Origin: Ophthalmolycus amberensis
Lineage: Eukaryota > Chordata > Actinopteri > Perciformes > Zoarcidae
Assembly (NCBI GenBank): GCA_024529925.1
Contig: JAFEUB010001594.1
Span: forward strand, 477,001 to 541,000
Direction: 5' to 3'
Length of the DNA: 64,000 nucleotides
Part shown: positions 30,907-45,176 of the stretch, piece by piece
Numbering within the stretch: position 1 is the stretch's first letter
Layout of the letters: the number at the start of each line of letters is the position of its first letter
The notes under the pieces: model-generated
What the model saw: only the letters and a program-made list of their open reading frames with translations
Database searches by the model: none
Told to the model about the DNA's origin: nothing
Translations under genes and position numbers: made by a program

Positions 30907-33445
30907 TACTGTTACAGTAGAAGTACTAATACCACACTGTTTAAATACTGTTACAGTAGAAGTACTAATACACTGTTTAAATACTGTTACAGTAGAAGTA
31001 CTAATACCACACTGTTTAAATACTGTTACAGTAGAAGTACTAATACCACACTGTTTAAATACTGTTACAGTAGAAGTACTAATACCACACTGTTTAAATA
31101 CTGTTACAGTAGAAGTACTAATACCACACTGTTTAAATACTGTTACAGTAGAAGTACTAATACACACTGTTTAAATACTGTTACAGTAGAAGTACTAATA
31201 CACAGTTTAAATACTGTTACAGTAGGAGTACTAATACACACTGTTTAAATACTGTTACAGTAGAAGTACTAATACAGTTTAAATACTGTTACAGTAGAGT
31301 ACTAATACCACACTGTTTAAATACTGTTACAGTAGAAGTACTAATACCACAGTTTAAATACTGTTACAGTAGAGTACTAATACACACAGTTTAAATACTG
31401 TTACAGTAGGAGTACTAATACCACACTGTTTAAATACTGTTACAGTAGAAGTACTAATACCACACTGTTTAAATACTGTTACAGTAGGAGTACTAATACC
31501 ACACTGTTTAAATACTGTTACAGTAGAAGTACTAATACACACAGTTTAAATACTGTTACAGTAGGAGTACTAATACCACACTGTTTAAATACTGTTACAG
31601 TAGGAGTACTAATACACACAGTTTAAATACTGTTACAGTAGAAGTACTAATACACACAGTTTAAATACTGTTACAGTAGGAGTACTAATACCACACTGTT
31701 TAAATACTGTTACAGTAGAAGTACTAATACCACACTGTTTAAATACTGTTACAGTAGAAGTACTAATACACACTGTTTAAATACTGTTACAGTAGAAGTA
31801 CTAATACCACACTGTTTAAATACTGTTACAGTAGAAGTACTAATACACAGTTTAAATACTGTTACAGTAGAGTAGTACTGTTAATACTAATACACAGTTT
31901 AAATACTGTTACAGTAGAAGTACTAATACACAGTTTAAATACTGTTACAGTAGAAGTACTAATACACTGTTTAAATACTGTTACAGTAGAAGTACTAATA
32001 CACAGTTTAAATACTGTTACAGTAGAAGTACTAATACACACTGTTTAAATACTGTTACAGTAGAAGTACTAATACACAGTTTAAATACTGTTACAGTAGG
32101 AGTACTAATACACACTGTTTAAATACTGTTACAGTAGAAGTACTAATACACAGTTTAAATACTGTTACAGTAGAGTACTAATACACACTGTTTAAATACT
32201 GTTACAGTAGAAGTACTAATACACACTGTTTAAATACTGTTACAGTAGAAGTACTAATACACACTGTTTAAATACTGTTACAGTAGAAGTACTAATACCA
32301 CACTGTTTAAATACTGTTACAGTAGAAGTACTAATACACACTGTTTAAATACTGTTACAGTAGAAGTACTAATACACACTGTTTAAATACTGTTACAGTA
32401 GAAGTACTAATACCACACTGTTTAAATACTGTTACAGTAGAAGTACTAATACACACTGTTTAAATACTGTTACAGTAGAAGTACTAATACACACTGTTTA
32501 AATACTGTTACAGTAGGAGTACTAATACCACACTGTTTAAATACTGTTACAGTAGGAGTACTAATACACACAGTTTAAATACTGTTACAGTAGAAGTACT
32601 AATACACACAGTTTAAATACTGTTACAGTAGGAGTACTAATACCACACTGTTTAAATACTGTTACAGTAGAAGTACTAATACCACACTGTTTAAATACTG
32701 TTACAGTAGAAGTACTAATACACACTGTTTAAATACTGTTACAGTAGAAGTACTAATACCACACTGTTTAAATACTGTTACAGTAGAAGTACTAATACAC
32801 AGTTTAAATACTGTTACAGTAGAAGTACTAATACACACAGTTTAAATACTGTTACAGTAGAAGTACTAATACACAGTTTAAATACTGTTACAGTAGAAGT
32901 ACTAATACACTGTTTAAATACTGTTACAGTAGGAGTACTAATACACAGTTTAAATACTGTTACAGTAGAAGTACTAATACACACTGTTTAAATACTGTTA
33001 CAGTAGAAGTACTAATACACAGTTTAAATACTGTTACAGTAGGAGTACTAATACACACTGTTTAAATACTGTTACAGTAGAAGTACTAATACACAGTTTA
33101 AATACTGTTACAGTAGAGTACTAATACCACACTGTTTAAATACTGTTACAGTAGAAGTACTAATACACACTGTTTAAATACTGTTACAGTAGGAGTACTA
33201 ATACCACACTGTTTAAATACTGTTACAGTAGAAGTACTAATACACACTGTTTAAATACTGTTACAGTAGGAGTACTAATACACACTGTTTAAATACTGTT
33301 ACAGTAGAAGTACTAATACACACTGTTTAAATACTGTTACAGTAGAAGTACTAATACACACTGTTTAAATACTGTTACAGTAGAAGTACTAATACACACT
33401 GTTTAAATACTGTTACAGTAGAAGTACTAATACACACTGTTTAAA
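30907..33445. repeat. HOR unit with two S modules, about 67 monomers, 2,539 bp
   Basis: P, T, P4, Q head, then S, gQ, U and a middle section in which several monomers lack the A/G base. Two S modules are present (near 31820-32170 and 32780-33110), the same duplicated layout as the preceding unit. The first module contains the abnormal 47-bp monomer at 31857. The tail is -P, Q, gP, Q, gQ and four Q. Confidence 0.8.
31857..31903. repeat. Rearranged 47-bp monomer
   Basis: This position should hold the R monomer of the S-R-S module. Instead it is 47 bp: after TACTGTTACAG it reads TAGAGTAGTACTGTTAATAC before TAATACACAG and TTTAAA. The extra bases resemble a reshuffled fragment of the monomer's own TAGTACT and TACTGTTA parts. 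It is the most rearranged single monomer I noticed outside the noisy 39.8-45 kb zone. Confidence 0.85.
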
Positions 33446-35499
33446 TACTGTTACAGTAGAAGTACTAATACCACACTGTTTAAATACTGTTACAGTAGAA
33501 GTACTAATACCACACTGTTTAAATACTGTTACAGTAGAAGTACTAATACCACACTGTTTAAATACTGTTACAGTAGAAGTACTAATACCACACTGTTTAA
33601 ATACTGTTACAGTAGAAGTACTAATACACTGTTTAAATACTGTTACAGTAGAAGTACTAATACCACACTGTTTAAATACTGTTACAGTAGAAGTACTAAT
33701 ACCACACTGTTTAAATACTGTTACAGTAGAAGTACTAATACCACACTGTTTAAATACTGTTACAGTAGAAGTACTAATACCACACTGTTTAAATACTGTT
33801 ACAGTAGAAGTACTAATACACACAGTTTAAATACTGTTACAGTAGAAGTACTAATACACAGTTTAAATACTGTTACAGTAGGAGTACTAATACACACTGT
33901 TTAAATACTGTTACAGTAGAAGTACTAATACAGTTTAAATACTGTTACAGTAGGAGTACTAATACCACGCTGTTTAAATACTGTTACAGTAGAAGTACTA
34001 ATACCACACAGTTTAAATACTGTTACAGTAGGAGTACTAATACACACAGTTTAAATACTGTTACAGTAGGAGTACTAATACCACACTGTTTAAATACTGT
34101 TACAGTAGAAGTACTAATACCACGCTGTTTAAATACTGTTACAGTAGGAGTACTAATACCACACTGTTTAAATACTGTTACAGTAGAAGTACTAATACAC
34201 ACAGTTTAAATACTGTTACAGTAGGAGTACTAATACCACACTGTTTAAATACTGTTACAGTAGGAGTACTAATACACACAGTTTAAATACTGTTACAGTA
34301 GAAGTACTAATACACACAGTTTAAATACTGTTACAGTAGGAGTACTAATACCACACTGTTTAAATACTGTTACAGTAGAAGTACTAATACCACACTGTTT
34401 AAATACTGTTACAGTAGAAGTACTAATACACACTGTTTAAATACTGTTACAGTAGAAGTACTAATACCACACTGTTTAAATACTGTTACAGTAGGAGTAC
34501 TAATACCACACTGTTTAAATACTGTTACAGTAGAAGTACTAATACACACAGTTTAAATACTGTTACAGTAGGAGTACTAATACCACACTGTTTAAATACT
34601 GTTACAGTAGGAGTACTAATACACACAGTTTAAATACTGTTACAGTAGAAGTACTAATACACACAGTTTAAATACTGTTACAGTAGGAGTACTAATACCA
34701 CACTGTTTAAATACTGTTACAGTAGAAGTACTAATACCACACTGTTTAAATACTGTTACAGTAGAAGTACTAATACACACTGTTTAAATACTGTTACAGT
34801 AGAAGTACTAATACCACACTGTTTAAATACTGTTACAGTAGAAGTACTAATACACAGTTTAAATACTGTTACAGTAGAAGTACTAATACACACAGTTTAA
34901 ATACTGTTACAGTAGAAGTACTAATACACAGTTTAAATACTGTTACAGTAGAAGTACTAATACACTATTTAAATACTGTTACAGTAGGAGTACTAATACA
35001 CAGTTTAAATACTGTTACAGTAGAAGTACTAATACACACTGTTTAAATACTGTTACAGTAGAAGTACTAATACACAGTTTAAATACTGTTACAGTAGGAG
35101 TACTAATACACACTGTTTAAATACTGTTACAGTAGAAGTACTAATACACAGTTTAAATACTGTTACAGTAGAGTACTAATACCACGCTGTTTAAATACTG
35201 TTACAGTAGAAGTACTAATACACACTGTTTAAATACTGTTACAGTAGGAGTACTAATACCACACTGTTTAAATACTGTTACAGTAGAAGTACTAATACAC
35301 ACTGTTTAAATACTGTTACAGTAGAGTACTAATACACACTGTTTAAATACTGTTACAGTAGAAGTACTAATACACACTGTTTAAATACTGTTACAGTAGA
35401 AGTACTAATACACACTGTTTAAATACTGTTACAGTAGAAGTACTAATACACACTGTTTAAATACTGTTACAGTAGAAGTACTAATACACACTGTTTAAA
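33446..35499. repeat. Standard 54-monomer HOR unit, 2,054 bp (copy 1)
   Basis: Head P4-T-P4-R. Then S, gQ, U, gW, V, gR, gP, W, gP, R, gP, gR, R, gP, P, Q, P, gP, R, gP, gR, R, gP, P, Q, P. Then the S module (S, R, S, T', gS, Q, S, gQ, S), a W lacking the A/G base, Q, gP, Q, -Q and four Q. The monomer map matches 50815-52868 position for position, and total length is identical because small length changes cancel. It lacks most of the point markers of the later copy. Confidence 0.9.
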
Positions 35500-36718
35500 T
35501 ACTGTTACAGTAGAAGTACTAATACCACACTGTTTAAATACTGTTACAGTAGAAGTACTAATACCACACTGTTTAAATACTGTTACAGTAGAAGTACTAA
35601 TACCACACTGTTTAAATACTGTTACAGTAGAAGTACTAATACACTGTTTAAATACTGTTACAGTAGAAGTACTAATACCACACTGTTTAAATACTGTTAC
35701 AGTAGAAGTACTAATACCACACTGTTTAAATACTGTTACAGTAGAAGTACTAATACCACACTGTTTAAATACTGTTACAGTAGAAGTACTAATACCACAC
35801 TGTTTAAATACTGTTACAGTAGAAGTACTAATACACACAGTTTAAATACTGTTACAGTAGAAGTACTAATACACAGTTTAAATACTGTTACAGTAGGAGT
35901 ACTAATACACACTGTTTAAATACTGTTACAGTAGAAGTACTAATACAGTTAAATACTGTTACAGTAGGAGTACTAATACCACGCTGTTTAAATACTGTTA
36001 CAGTAGAAGTACTAATACCACACAGTTTAAATACTGTCACAGTAGGAGTACTAATACACACAGTTTAAATACTGTTACAGTAGGAGTACTAATACCACAC
36101 TGTTTAAATACTGTTACAGTAGAAGTACTAATACCACGCTGTTTAAATACTGTTACAGTAGGAGTACTAATACCACACTGTTTAAATACTGTTACAGTAG
36201 AAGTACTAATACACACAGTTTAAATACTGTTACAGTAGGAGTACTAATACCACACTGTTTAAATACTGTTACAGTAGGAGTACTAATACACACAGTTTAA
36301 ATACTGTTACAGTAGAAGTACTAATACACACAGTTTAAATACTGTTACAGTAGGAGTACTAATACCACACTGTTTAAATACTGTTACAGTAGAAGTACTA
36401 ATACCACGCTGTTTAAATACTGTTACAGTAGAAGTACTAATACACACTGTTTAAATACTGTTACAGTAGAAGTACTAATACCACACTGTTTAAATACTGT
36501 TACAGTAGAAGTACTAATACACAGTTTAAATACTGTTACAGTAGAAGTACTAATACACACAGTTTAAATACTGTTACAGTAGAAGTACTAATACACAGTT
36601 TAAATACTGTTACAGTAGAAGTACTAATACACACTGTTTAAATACTGTTACAGTAGAAGTACTAATACACACTGTTTAAATACTGTTACAGTAGAAGTAC
36701 TAATACACACTGTTTAAA
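35500..36718. repeat. Short 32-monomer HOR unit, 1,219 bp (copy 1)
   Basis: P3-T-P4-R, S, gQ, a 33-bp U, gW, V, gR, gP, W, gP, R, gP, gR, R, gP, W, Q, P, S, R, S and only three Q. Lengths sum exactly. Relative to the 54-monomer unit it lacks one P, the second nine-monomer P/R copy and the twelve monomers from T' to the first Q of the closing run. It carries GTCACAG near 36036, a marker of the later subfamily. The same short form follows a long form at 47499 and 52869. Confidence 0.9.
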
Positions 36719-38961
36719 TACTGTTACAGTAGAAGTACTAATACCACACTGTTTAAATACTGTTACAGTAGAAGTACTAATACCACACTGTTTAAATACT
36801 GTTACAGTAGAAGTACTAATACCACACTGTTTAAATACTGTTACAGTAGAAGTACTAATACACTGTTTAAATACTGTTACAGTAGAAGTACTAATACCAC
36901 ACTGTTTAAATACTGTTACAGTAGAAGTACTAATACCACACTGTTTAAATACTGTTACAGTAGAAGTACTAATACCACACTGTTTAAATACTGTTACAGT
37001 AGAAGTACTAATACCACACTGTTTAAATACTGTTACAGTAGAAGTACTAATACACACAGTTTAAATACTGTTACAGTAGAAGTACTAATACACAGTTTAA
37101 ATACTGTTACAGTAGGAGTACTAATACACACTGTTTAAATACTGTTACAGTAGAAGTACTAATACAGTTTAAATACTGTTACAGTAGGAGTACTAATACC
37201 ACACTGTTTAAATACTGTTACAGTAGAAGTACTAATACCACACAGTTTAAATACTGTTACAGTAGGAGTACTAATACACACAGTTTAAATACTGTTACAG
37301 TAGGAGTACTAATACCACACTGTTTAAATACTGTTACAGTAGAAGTACTAATACCACACTGTTTAAATACTGTTACAGTAGGAGTACTAATACCACACTG
37401 TTTAAATACTGTTACAGTAGAAGTACTAATACACACAGTTTAAATACTGTTACAGTAGGAGTACTAATACCACACTGTTTAAATACTGTTACAGTAGGAG
37501 TACTAATACACACAGTTTAAATACTGTTACAGTAGAAGTACTAATACACACAGTTTAAATACTGTTACAGTAGGAGTACTAATACCACACTGTTTAAATA
37601 CTGTTACAGTAGAAGTACTAATACACACTGTTTAAATACTGTTACAGTAGAAGTACTAATACACACTGTTTAAATACTGTTACAGTAGAAGTACTAATAC
37701 CACACTGTTTAAATACTGTTACAGTAGAAGTACTAATACACACTGTTTAAATACTGTTACAGTAGGAGTACTAATACACACTGTTTAAATACTGTTACAG
37801 TAGGAGTACTAATACCACACTGTTTAAATACTGTTACAGTAGAAGTACTAATACACACTGTTTAAATACTGTTACAGTAGAAGTACTAATACACACAGTT
37901 TAAATACTGTTACAGTAGGAGTACTAATACCACACTGTTTAAATACTGTTACAGTAGGAGTACTAATACACACAGTTTAAATACTGTTACAGTAGAAGTA
38001 CTAATACACACAGTTTAAATACTGTTACAGTAGGAGTACTAATACCACACTGTTTAAATACTGTTACAGTAGAAGTACTAATACCACACTGTTTAAATAC
38101 TGTTACAGTAGAAGTACTAATACACACTGTTTAAATACTGTTACAGTAGAAGTACTAATACCACACTGTTTAAATACTGTTACAGTAGAAGTACTAATAC
38201 ACAGTTTAAATACTGTTACAGTAGAAGTACTAATACACACAGTTTAAATACTGTTACAGTAGAAGTACTAATACACAGTTTAAATACTGTTACAGTAGAA
38301 GTACTAATACACTGTTTAAATACTGTTACAGTAGGAGTACTAATACACAGTTTAAATACTGTTACAGTAGAAGTACTAATACACACTGTTTAAATACTGT
38401 TACAGTAGAAGTACTAATACACAGTTTAAATACTGTTACAGTAGGAGTACTAATACACACTGTTTAAATACTGTTACAGTAGAAGTACTAATACACAGTT
38501 TAAATACTGTTACAGTAGAGTACTAATACCACACTGTTTAAATACTGTTACAGTAGAAGTACTAATACACACTGTTTAAATACTGTTACAGTAGGAGTAC
38601 TAATACCACACTGTTTAAATACTGTTACAGTAGAAGTACTAATACACACTGTTTAAATACTGTTACAGTAGAAGTACTAATACACACTGTTTAAATACTG
38701 TTACAGTAGAAGTACTAATACACACTGTTTAAATACTGTTACAGTAGAAGTACTAATACACACTGTTTAAATACTGTTACAGTAGAAGTACTAATACACA
38801 CTGTTTAAATACTGTTACAGTAGAAGTACTAATACACACTGTTTAAATACTGTTACAGTAGAAGTACTAATACACACTGTTTAAATACTGTTACAGTAGA
38901 AGTACTAATACACACTGTTTAAATACTGTTACAGTAGAAGTACTAATACACACTGTTTAAA
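36719..38961. repeat. HOR unit, 59 monomers, 2,243 bp, with nine-Q tail
   Basis: P3-T-P4-R, S, gQ, U, gP, V and the P/R section with a partly Q-converted repeat near 37620-37880. The S module follows near 38190-38510, then -P, Q, gP and nine consecutive aQ monomers (38620-38961). Lengths sum exactly to 2,243. The nine-Q tail is the longest I counted exactly (others have three to six), so this run appears to be a hot spot of copy-number change. CACGCTG markers are absent. Confidence 0.85.
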
Positions 38962-39763
38962 TACTGTTACAGTAGAAGTACTAATACCACACTGTTTAAA
39001 TACTGTTACAGTAGAAGTACTAATACCACACTGTTTAAATACTGTTACAGTAGAAGTACTAATACCACACTGTTTAAATACTGTTACAGTAGAAGTACTA
39101 ATACACTGTTTAAATACTGTTACAGTAGAAGTACTAATACCACACTGTTTAAATACTGTTACAGTAGAAGTACTAATACCACACTGTTTAAATACTGTTA
39201 CAGTAGAAGTACTAATACCACACTGTTTAAATACTGTTACAGTAGAAGTACTAATACCACACTGTTTAAATACTGTTACAGTAGAAGTACTAATACACAC
39301 AGTTTAAATACTGTTACAGTAGAAGTACTAATACACAGTTTAAATACTGTTACAGTAGGAGTACTAATACACACTGTTTAAATACTGTTACAGTAGAAGT
39401 ACTAATACAGTTAAATACTGTTACAGTAGGAGTACTAATACCACGCTGTTTAAATACTGTTACAGTAGAAGTACTAATACCACACAGTTTAAATACTGTT
39501 ACAGTAGGAGTACTAATACACACAGTTTAAATACTGTTACAGTAGGAGTACTAATACCACACTGTTTAAATACTGTTACAGTAGAAGTACTAATACCACG
39601 CTGTTTAAATACTGTTACAGTAGGAGTACTAATACCACACTGTTTAAATACTGTTACAGTAGAAGTACTAATACACACAGTTTAAATACTGTTACAGTAG
39701 GAGTACTAATACCACACTGTTTAAATACTGTTACAGTAGGAGTACTAATACACACAGTTTAAA
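38962..39763. repeat. Truncated HOR unit, first 21 monomers
   Basis: P3-T-P4-R, S, gQ, 33-bp U, gW, V, gR, gP, W, gP, R, gP, gR, matching the first 21 monomers of the short unit at 35500. Lengths sum to exactly 802 bp. The next monomer should be a clean R but begins the zone of irregular sequence at 39764. The unit is broken here by loss of sequence quality or by a real change, not at a natural HOR border. Confidence 0.83.
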
Positions 39764-42700
39764 TACTGTTACAGTAGAAGTACTAATACCACACGTTTAA
39801 ATACTGTTACAGTAGAGTACTAATACCACACTAGTTTAAATACTGTTACAGTCGAAGTACTAATACCCAGCTGTTAAATACTGTTACAGTAGGAGTACTA
39901 ATACACACTGTTTAAATACTGTTACAGTAGAAGTACTAATACCACACTGTTTAAATTACTGTTACAGTAGAAGTACTAATACACACTGTTTAAATACTGT
40001 TACAGTAGGAAGTATCTAATACACACCTGTTTAAATACTGTTACAGTAGAAGTACTAATACACATGTTTAAATACTGTTACAGTAGAAGTACTAATACAC
40101 ACTGTTTAAATACTGTTACAGTAGGAGTACTAATACACAGTTTAAATACTGTTACAGTAGGAGTACTAATACACACTGTTTAAATACTGTTACAGTAGAA
40201 GTACTAATACACACTGTTTAAATACTGTTACAGTAGAGTACTAATACACACTGTTTAAATACTGTTACAGTAGAAGTACTAATACACATGTTTTAAATAC
40301 TGTTACAGTAGGAGTACTAATACACCTGTTTAAATACTGTTACAGTAGAAGTACTAATACACACTGTTTAAATACTGTTACAGTAGAAGTACTAATACCA
40401 CACTGTTTAAATACTGTTACAGTAGAGTACTAATACACACTGTTTAAATACTGTTACAGTAGAAGTACTAATACCACACTGTTTAAATACTGTTACAGTA
40501 GAAGTACTAATACACACTGTTTAAATACTGTTACAGTAGGAGTACTAATACACACTGTTTAAATACTGTTACAGTAGAAGTACTAATACACACTAAGTTT
40601 AAATACTGTTACAGTAGACGTACTAATACCACACTGTTTAAATACTGTTACAGTAGGAGTACTAATACCACACTGTTTAAATACTGTTACAGTAGAAGTA
40701 CTAATACACACTGTTTAAATACTGTTACAGTAGAAGTACTAATACCACACTGTTTAAAATACTGTTACAGTAGAAGTACTAATACACACAGTTTAAATAC
40801 TGTTACAGTAGAAGTACTAATACACACTGTTTAAATACTGTTACAGTAGAGTACTAATACCACACTGTTTAAATACTGTTACAGTAGAAGTACTAATACA
40901 CACAGTTTAAATACTGTTACAGTAGAAGTACTAATACCACACTGTTTAAATACTGTTACAGTAGAGTACTAATACACACTGTTTAAAATACTGTTACAGT
41001 AGAAGTACTAATACACACTGTTTAAATACTGTTACAGTAGAAGTACTAATACCACACTGTTTAAATACTGTTACAGTAGGAGTACTAATACCACACTGTT
41101 TAAATACTGTTACAGTAGAGTACTAATACACACTGTTTAAATACTGTTACAGTAGGAGTACTAATACACACTGTTTAAATACTGTTACAGTAGAAGTACT
41201 AATACCACACTGTTTAAATACTGTTACAGTAGGAGTACTAATACACACTGTTTAAATACTGTTACAGTAGAAGTACTAATACCACAGTTTAAATACTGTT
41301 ACAGTAGAGTACTAATACACACTGTTTAAATACTGTTACAGTAGAAGTACTAATACACACGTTTAAATACTGTTTACAGTAGAAGTACTAATACACACTG
41401 TTTAAATACTGTTACAGTAGAAGTACTAATACCACACTGTTTAAATACTGTTACAGTAGAAGTACTAATACACACTGTTTAAATACTGTTACAGTAGAAG
41501 TACTAATACACACTGTTTAAATACTGTTACAGTAGAAGTACTAATACACACTGTTTAAATACTGTTACAGTAGAAGTACTAATACACACGTTTAAATACT
41601 GTTACAGTTAGGAAGTACTAATACACACTGTTTAAATACTGTTACAGTAGGAAGTACTAATACACACTGTTTAAATACTGTTACAGTAGAAGTACTAATA
41701 CACAGTTTAAATACTGTTACAGTAGGAGTACTAATACACACTGTTTAAATACTGTTACAGTAGGAAGTACTAATACACACTGTTTAAATACTGTTACAGT
41801 AGAAGTACTAATACACACTGTTTAAATACTGTTACAGTAGGAGTACTAACACCACACTGTTTAAATACTGTTACAGTAGAAGTACTAATACACACTGTTT
41901 AAATACTGTTACAGTAAGGAGTACTAATACACACTGTTTAAATACTGTTACAGTAGAAGTACTAACACACTGTTTAAATACTGTTACAGTAGAAGTACTA
42001 ATACACACTGTTTAAATACTGTTACAGTAGAAGTACTAATACACACTGTTTAAATACTGTTACAGTAGAGTACTAATACCACAGCTGTTTAAATACTGTT
42101 ACAGTAGAGTACTAATACACACTGTTTAAATACTGTTACAGTAGGAGTACTAATACACACTGTTTAAATACTGTTACAGTAGAAGTACTAATACACACTG
42201 TTTAAATACTGTTACAGTAGAAGTACTAATACACACTGTTTAAATACTGTTACAGTAGAAGTACTAATACCACACTGTTTAAATACTGTTACAGTAGAGT
42301 ACTAATACACACTGTTTAAATACTGTTACAGTAGAAGTACTAATACACACTGTTTAAATACTGTTACAGTAGGAGTACTAATACACACTGTTTAAATACT
42401 GTTACAGTAGAAGTACTAATACCACACTGTTTAAATACTGTTACAGTAGAAGTACTAATACACACTGTTTAAATACTGTTACAGTAGAGTACTAATACCA
42501 CACTGTTTAAATACTGTTACAGTAGAAGTACTAATACACACTGTTTAAATACTGTTACAGTAGGAAGTACTAATACACACAGTTTAAATACTGTTACAGT
42601 AGAAGTACTAATACACACTGTTTAAATACTGTTACAGTAGAAGTACTAATACACACTGTTTAAATACTGTTACAGTAGAAGTACTAATACACACTGTTTT

Positions 42701-44990
42701 AAATACTGTTACAGTAGGAAGTACTAATACACACTGTTTAAATACTGTTACAGTAGGAGTACTAATACACACTGTTTAAATACTGTTACAGTAGAAGTAC
42801 TAATACACACTGTTTAAATACTGTTACAGTAGAAGTACTAATACCACACTGTTTAATACTGTTACAGTAGAAGTACTAATACACACTGTTTAAATACTGT
42901 TACAGTAGAAGTACTAATACACACAGTTTAAATACTGTTACAGTAGGAAGTACTAATACACACTGTTTAAATACTGTTACAGTAGAAGTACTAATACACA
43001 TGTTTAAATACTGTTACAGTAGAAGTACTAATACACACTGTTTAAATACTGTTACAGTAGAAGTACTAATACACTAGTTTAAATACTGTTACAGTAGGAG
43101 TACTAATACACACTGTTTAAATACTGTTACAGTAGAAGTACTAATACACACTGTTTAAATACTGTTACAGTAGGAAGTACTAATACACAGTTTAAATACT
43201 GTTACAGTAGAAGTACTAATACACTAGTTTAAATACTGTTACAGTAGAGAGTACTAATACCACGCTGTTTAAATACTGTTACAGTAGAAGTACTAATACA
43301 CACTGTTTAAATACTGTTACAGTAGGAGTACTAATACACACTGTTTAAATACTGTTACAGTAGAGTACTAATACACACTGTTTAAATACTGTTACAGTAG
43401 GAGTACTAATACACGTTTAAATACTGTTACAGTAGAAGTACTAATACACACTGTTTAAATACTGTTACAGTAGAAGTACTAATACACACTGTTTAAATAC
43501 TGTTACAGTAGAAGTACTAATACCACACTGTTTAAATACTGTTTACAGTAGAAGTACTAATACACACTGTTTAAATACTGTTACAGTAGAGTACTAATAC
43601 ACACATGTTTAAATACTGTTACAGTAGAAGTACTAATACACACTGTTTAAATACTGTTACAGTAGAAGTACTAATACCACTGTTTAATACTGTTACAGTA
43701 GAAGTACTAATACACTAGTTTAAATACTGTTACAGTAGAAGTACTAATACACACTGTTTAAATACTGTTACAGTAGAAGTACTAATACACACTGTTTAAA
43801 TACTGTTACAGTAGAAGTACTAATACACACTGTTTAAATACTGTTACAGTAGAAGTACTAATACACACTGTTTAAATACTGTTACAGTAGGAAGTACTAA
43901 TACACACGTTTAAATACTGTTACAGTAGAAGTACTAATACCACACTGTTTAAATACTGTTTACAGTAGAAGTACTAATACACACTGTTTAAATACTGTTA
44001 CAGTAGGAAGTACTAATACCACCTGTTTAAATACTGTTACAGTAGAAGTACTAATACACACTGTTTAAATACTGTTACAGTAGAGTACTAATACACACTG
44101 TTTAAATACTGTTACAGTAGAAGTACTAATACCACACTGTTTAAATACTGTTACAGTAGAAGTACTAATACACACTGTTTAAATACTGTTACAGTAGAAG
44201 TACTAATACACACTGTTTAAATACTGTTACAGTAGAAGTACTAATACCACACTGTTTAAATACTGTTACAGTAGGAAGTACTAATACCACACTGTTTAAA
44301 TACTGTTACAGTAGAAGTACTAATACACACTGTTTAAATACTGTTACAGTAGGAAGTACTAATACCACACTGTTTAAATACTGTTACAGTAGAAGTACTA
44401 ATACACCTGTTAAATACTGTTACAGTAGAAGTACTAATACACACTGTTTAAATACTGTTACAGTAGAAGTACTAATACCACACTGTTTAAATACTGTTAC
44501 AGTAGAAGTACTAATACACACTGTTTAAATACTGTTACAGTAGAAGTACTAATACACACTGTTTAAATACTGTTACAGTAGAAGTACTAATACACACAGT
44601 TTAAATACTGTTACAGTAGAAGTACTAATACCACTGTTTAAATACTGTTACAGTAGAAGTACTAATACACACTGTTTAAATACTGTTACAGTAGAAGTAC
44701 TAATACCACAGTTTAAAATACTGTTACAGTAGGAGTACTAATACACACAGTTTAAATACTGTTACAGTAGAAGTACTAATACACACAGTTTAAATACTGT
44801 TACAGTAGGAGTACTAATACCACACTGTTTAAATACTGTTACAGTAGAAGTATTAATACCACAGCTGTTTAAATACTGTTACAGTAGAAGTACTAATACA
44901 CACTGTTTAAATACTGTTACAGTAGGAAGTACTAATACCACACTGTTTAAATACTGTTACAGTAGAAGTACTAATACCACAGTTTAAATA
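39764..44990. other. Irregular zone with many 1-2 base insertions and deletions
   Basis: The monomers are the same, but dozens carry changes seen rarely or never elsewhere: GTAGGAAGTAC, GTTTAAAATAC, GTTTACAG, CACATGTTT, CACTAGTTT, CACCTGTTT, CAGCTG and ATTACTG. The HOR order is hard to follow except near the right end, where gR, R, gP, a W with an added A (CCACAGCTG near 44860), Q, P, S with an added C, and R match the short unit. Many odd forms equal two normal variants superimposed, for example GGAAG from GAAG and GGAG. A low-quality or collapsed assembly segment is the likely cause; true decay is possible. Confidence 0.8.
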
Positions 44991-45176
44991 CTGTTACAGT
45001 AGAAGTACTAATACACACAGTTTAAATACTGTTACAGTAGAAGTAATAATACACAGTTTAAATACTGTTACAGTAGAAGTACTAATACACACTGTTTAAA
45101 TACTGTTACAGTAGAAGTACTAATACACACTGTTTAAATACTGTTACAGTAGAAGTACTAATACACACTGTTTAAA

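Noticed and set aside
39764..44990. A biologically distinct, highly diverged satellite subfamily or an array-edge decay zone.
   Set aside because: Array-edge decay should show substitutions and shared, inherited changes. Here the changes are mostly private one-base indels with abrupt borders and clean array on both sides, which fits poor consensus better. Kept as a quality finding only.
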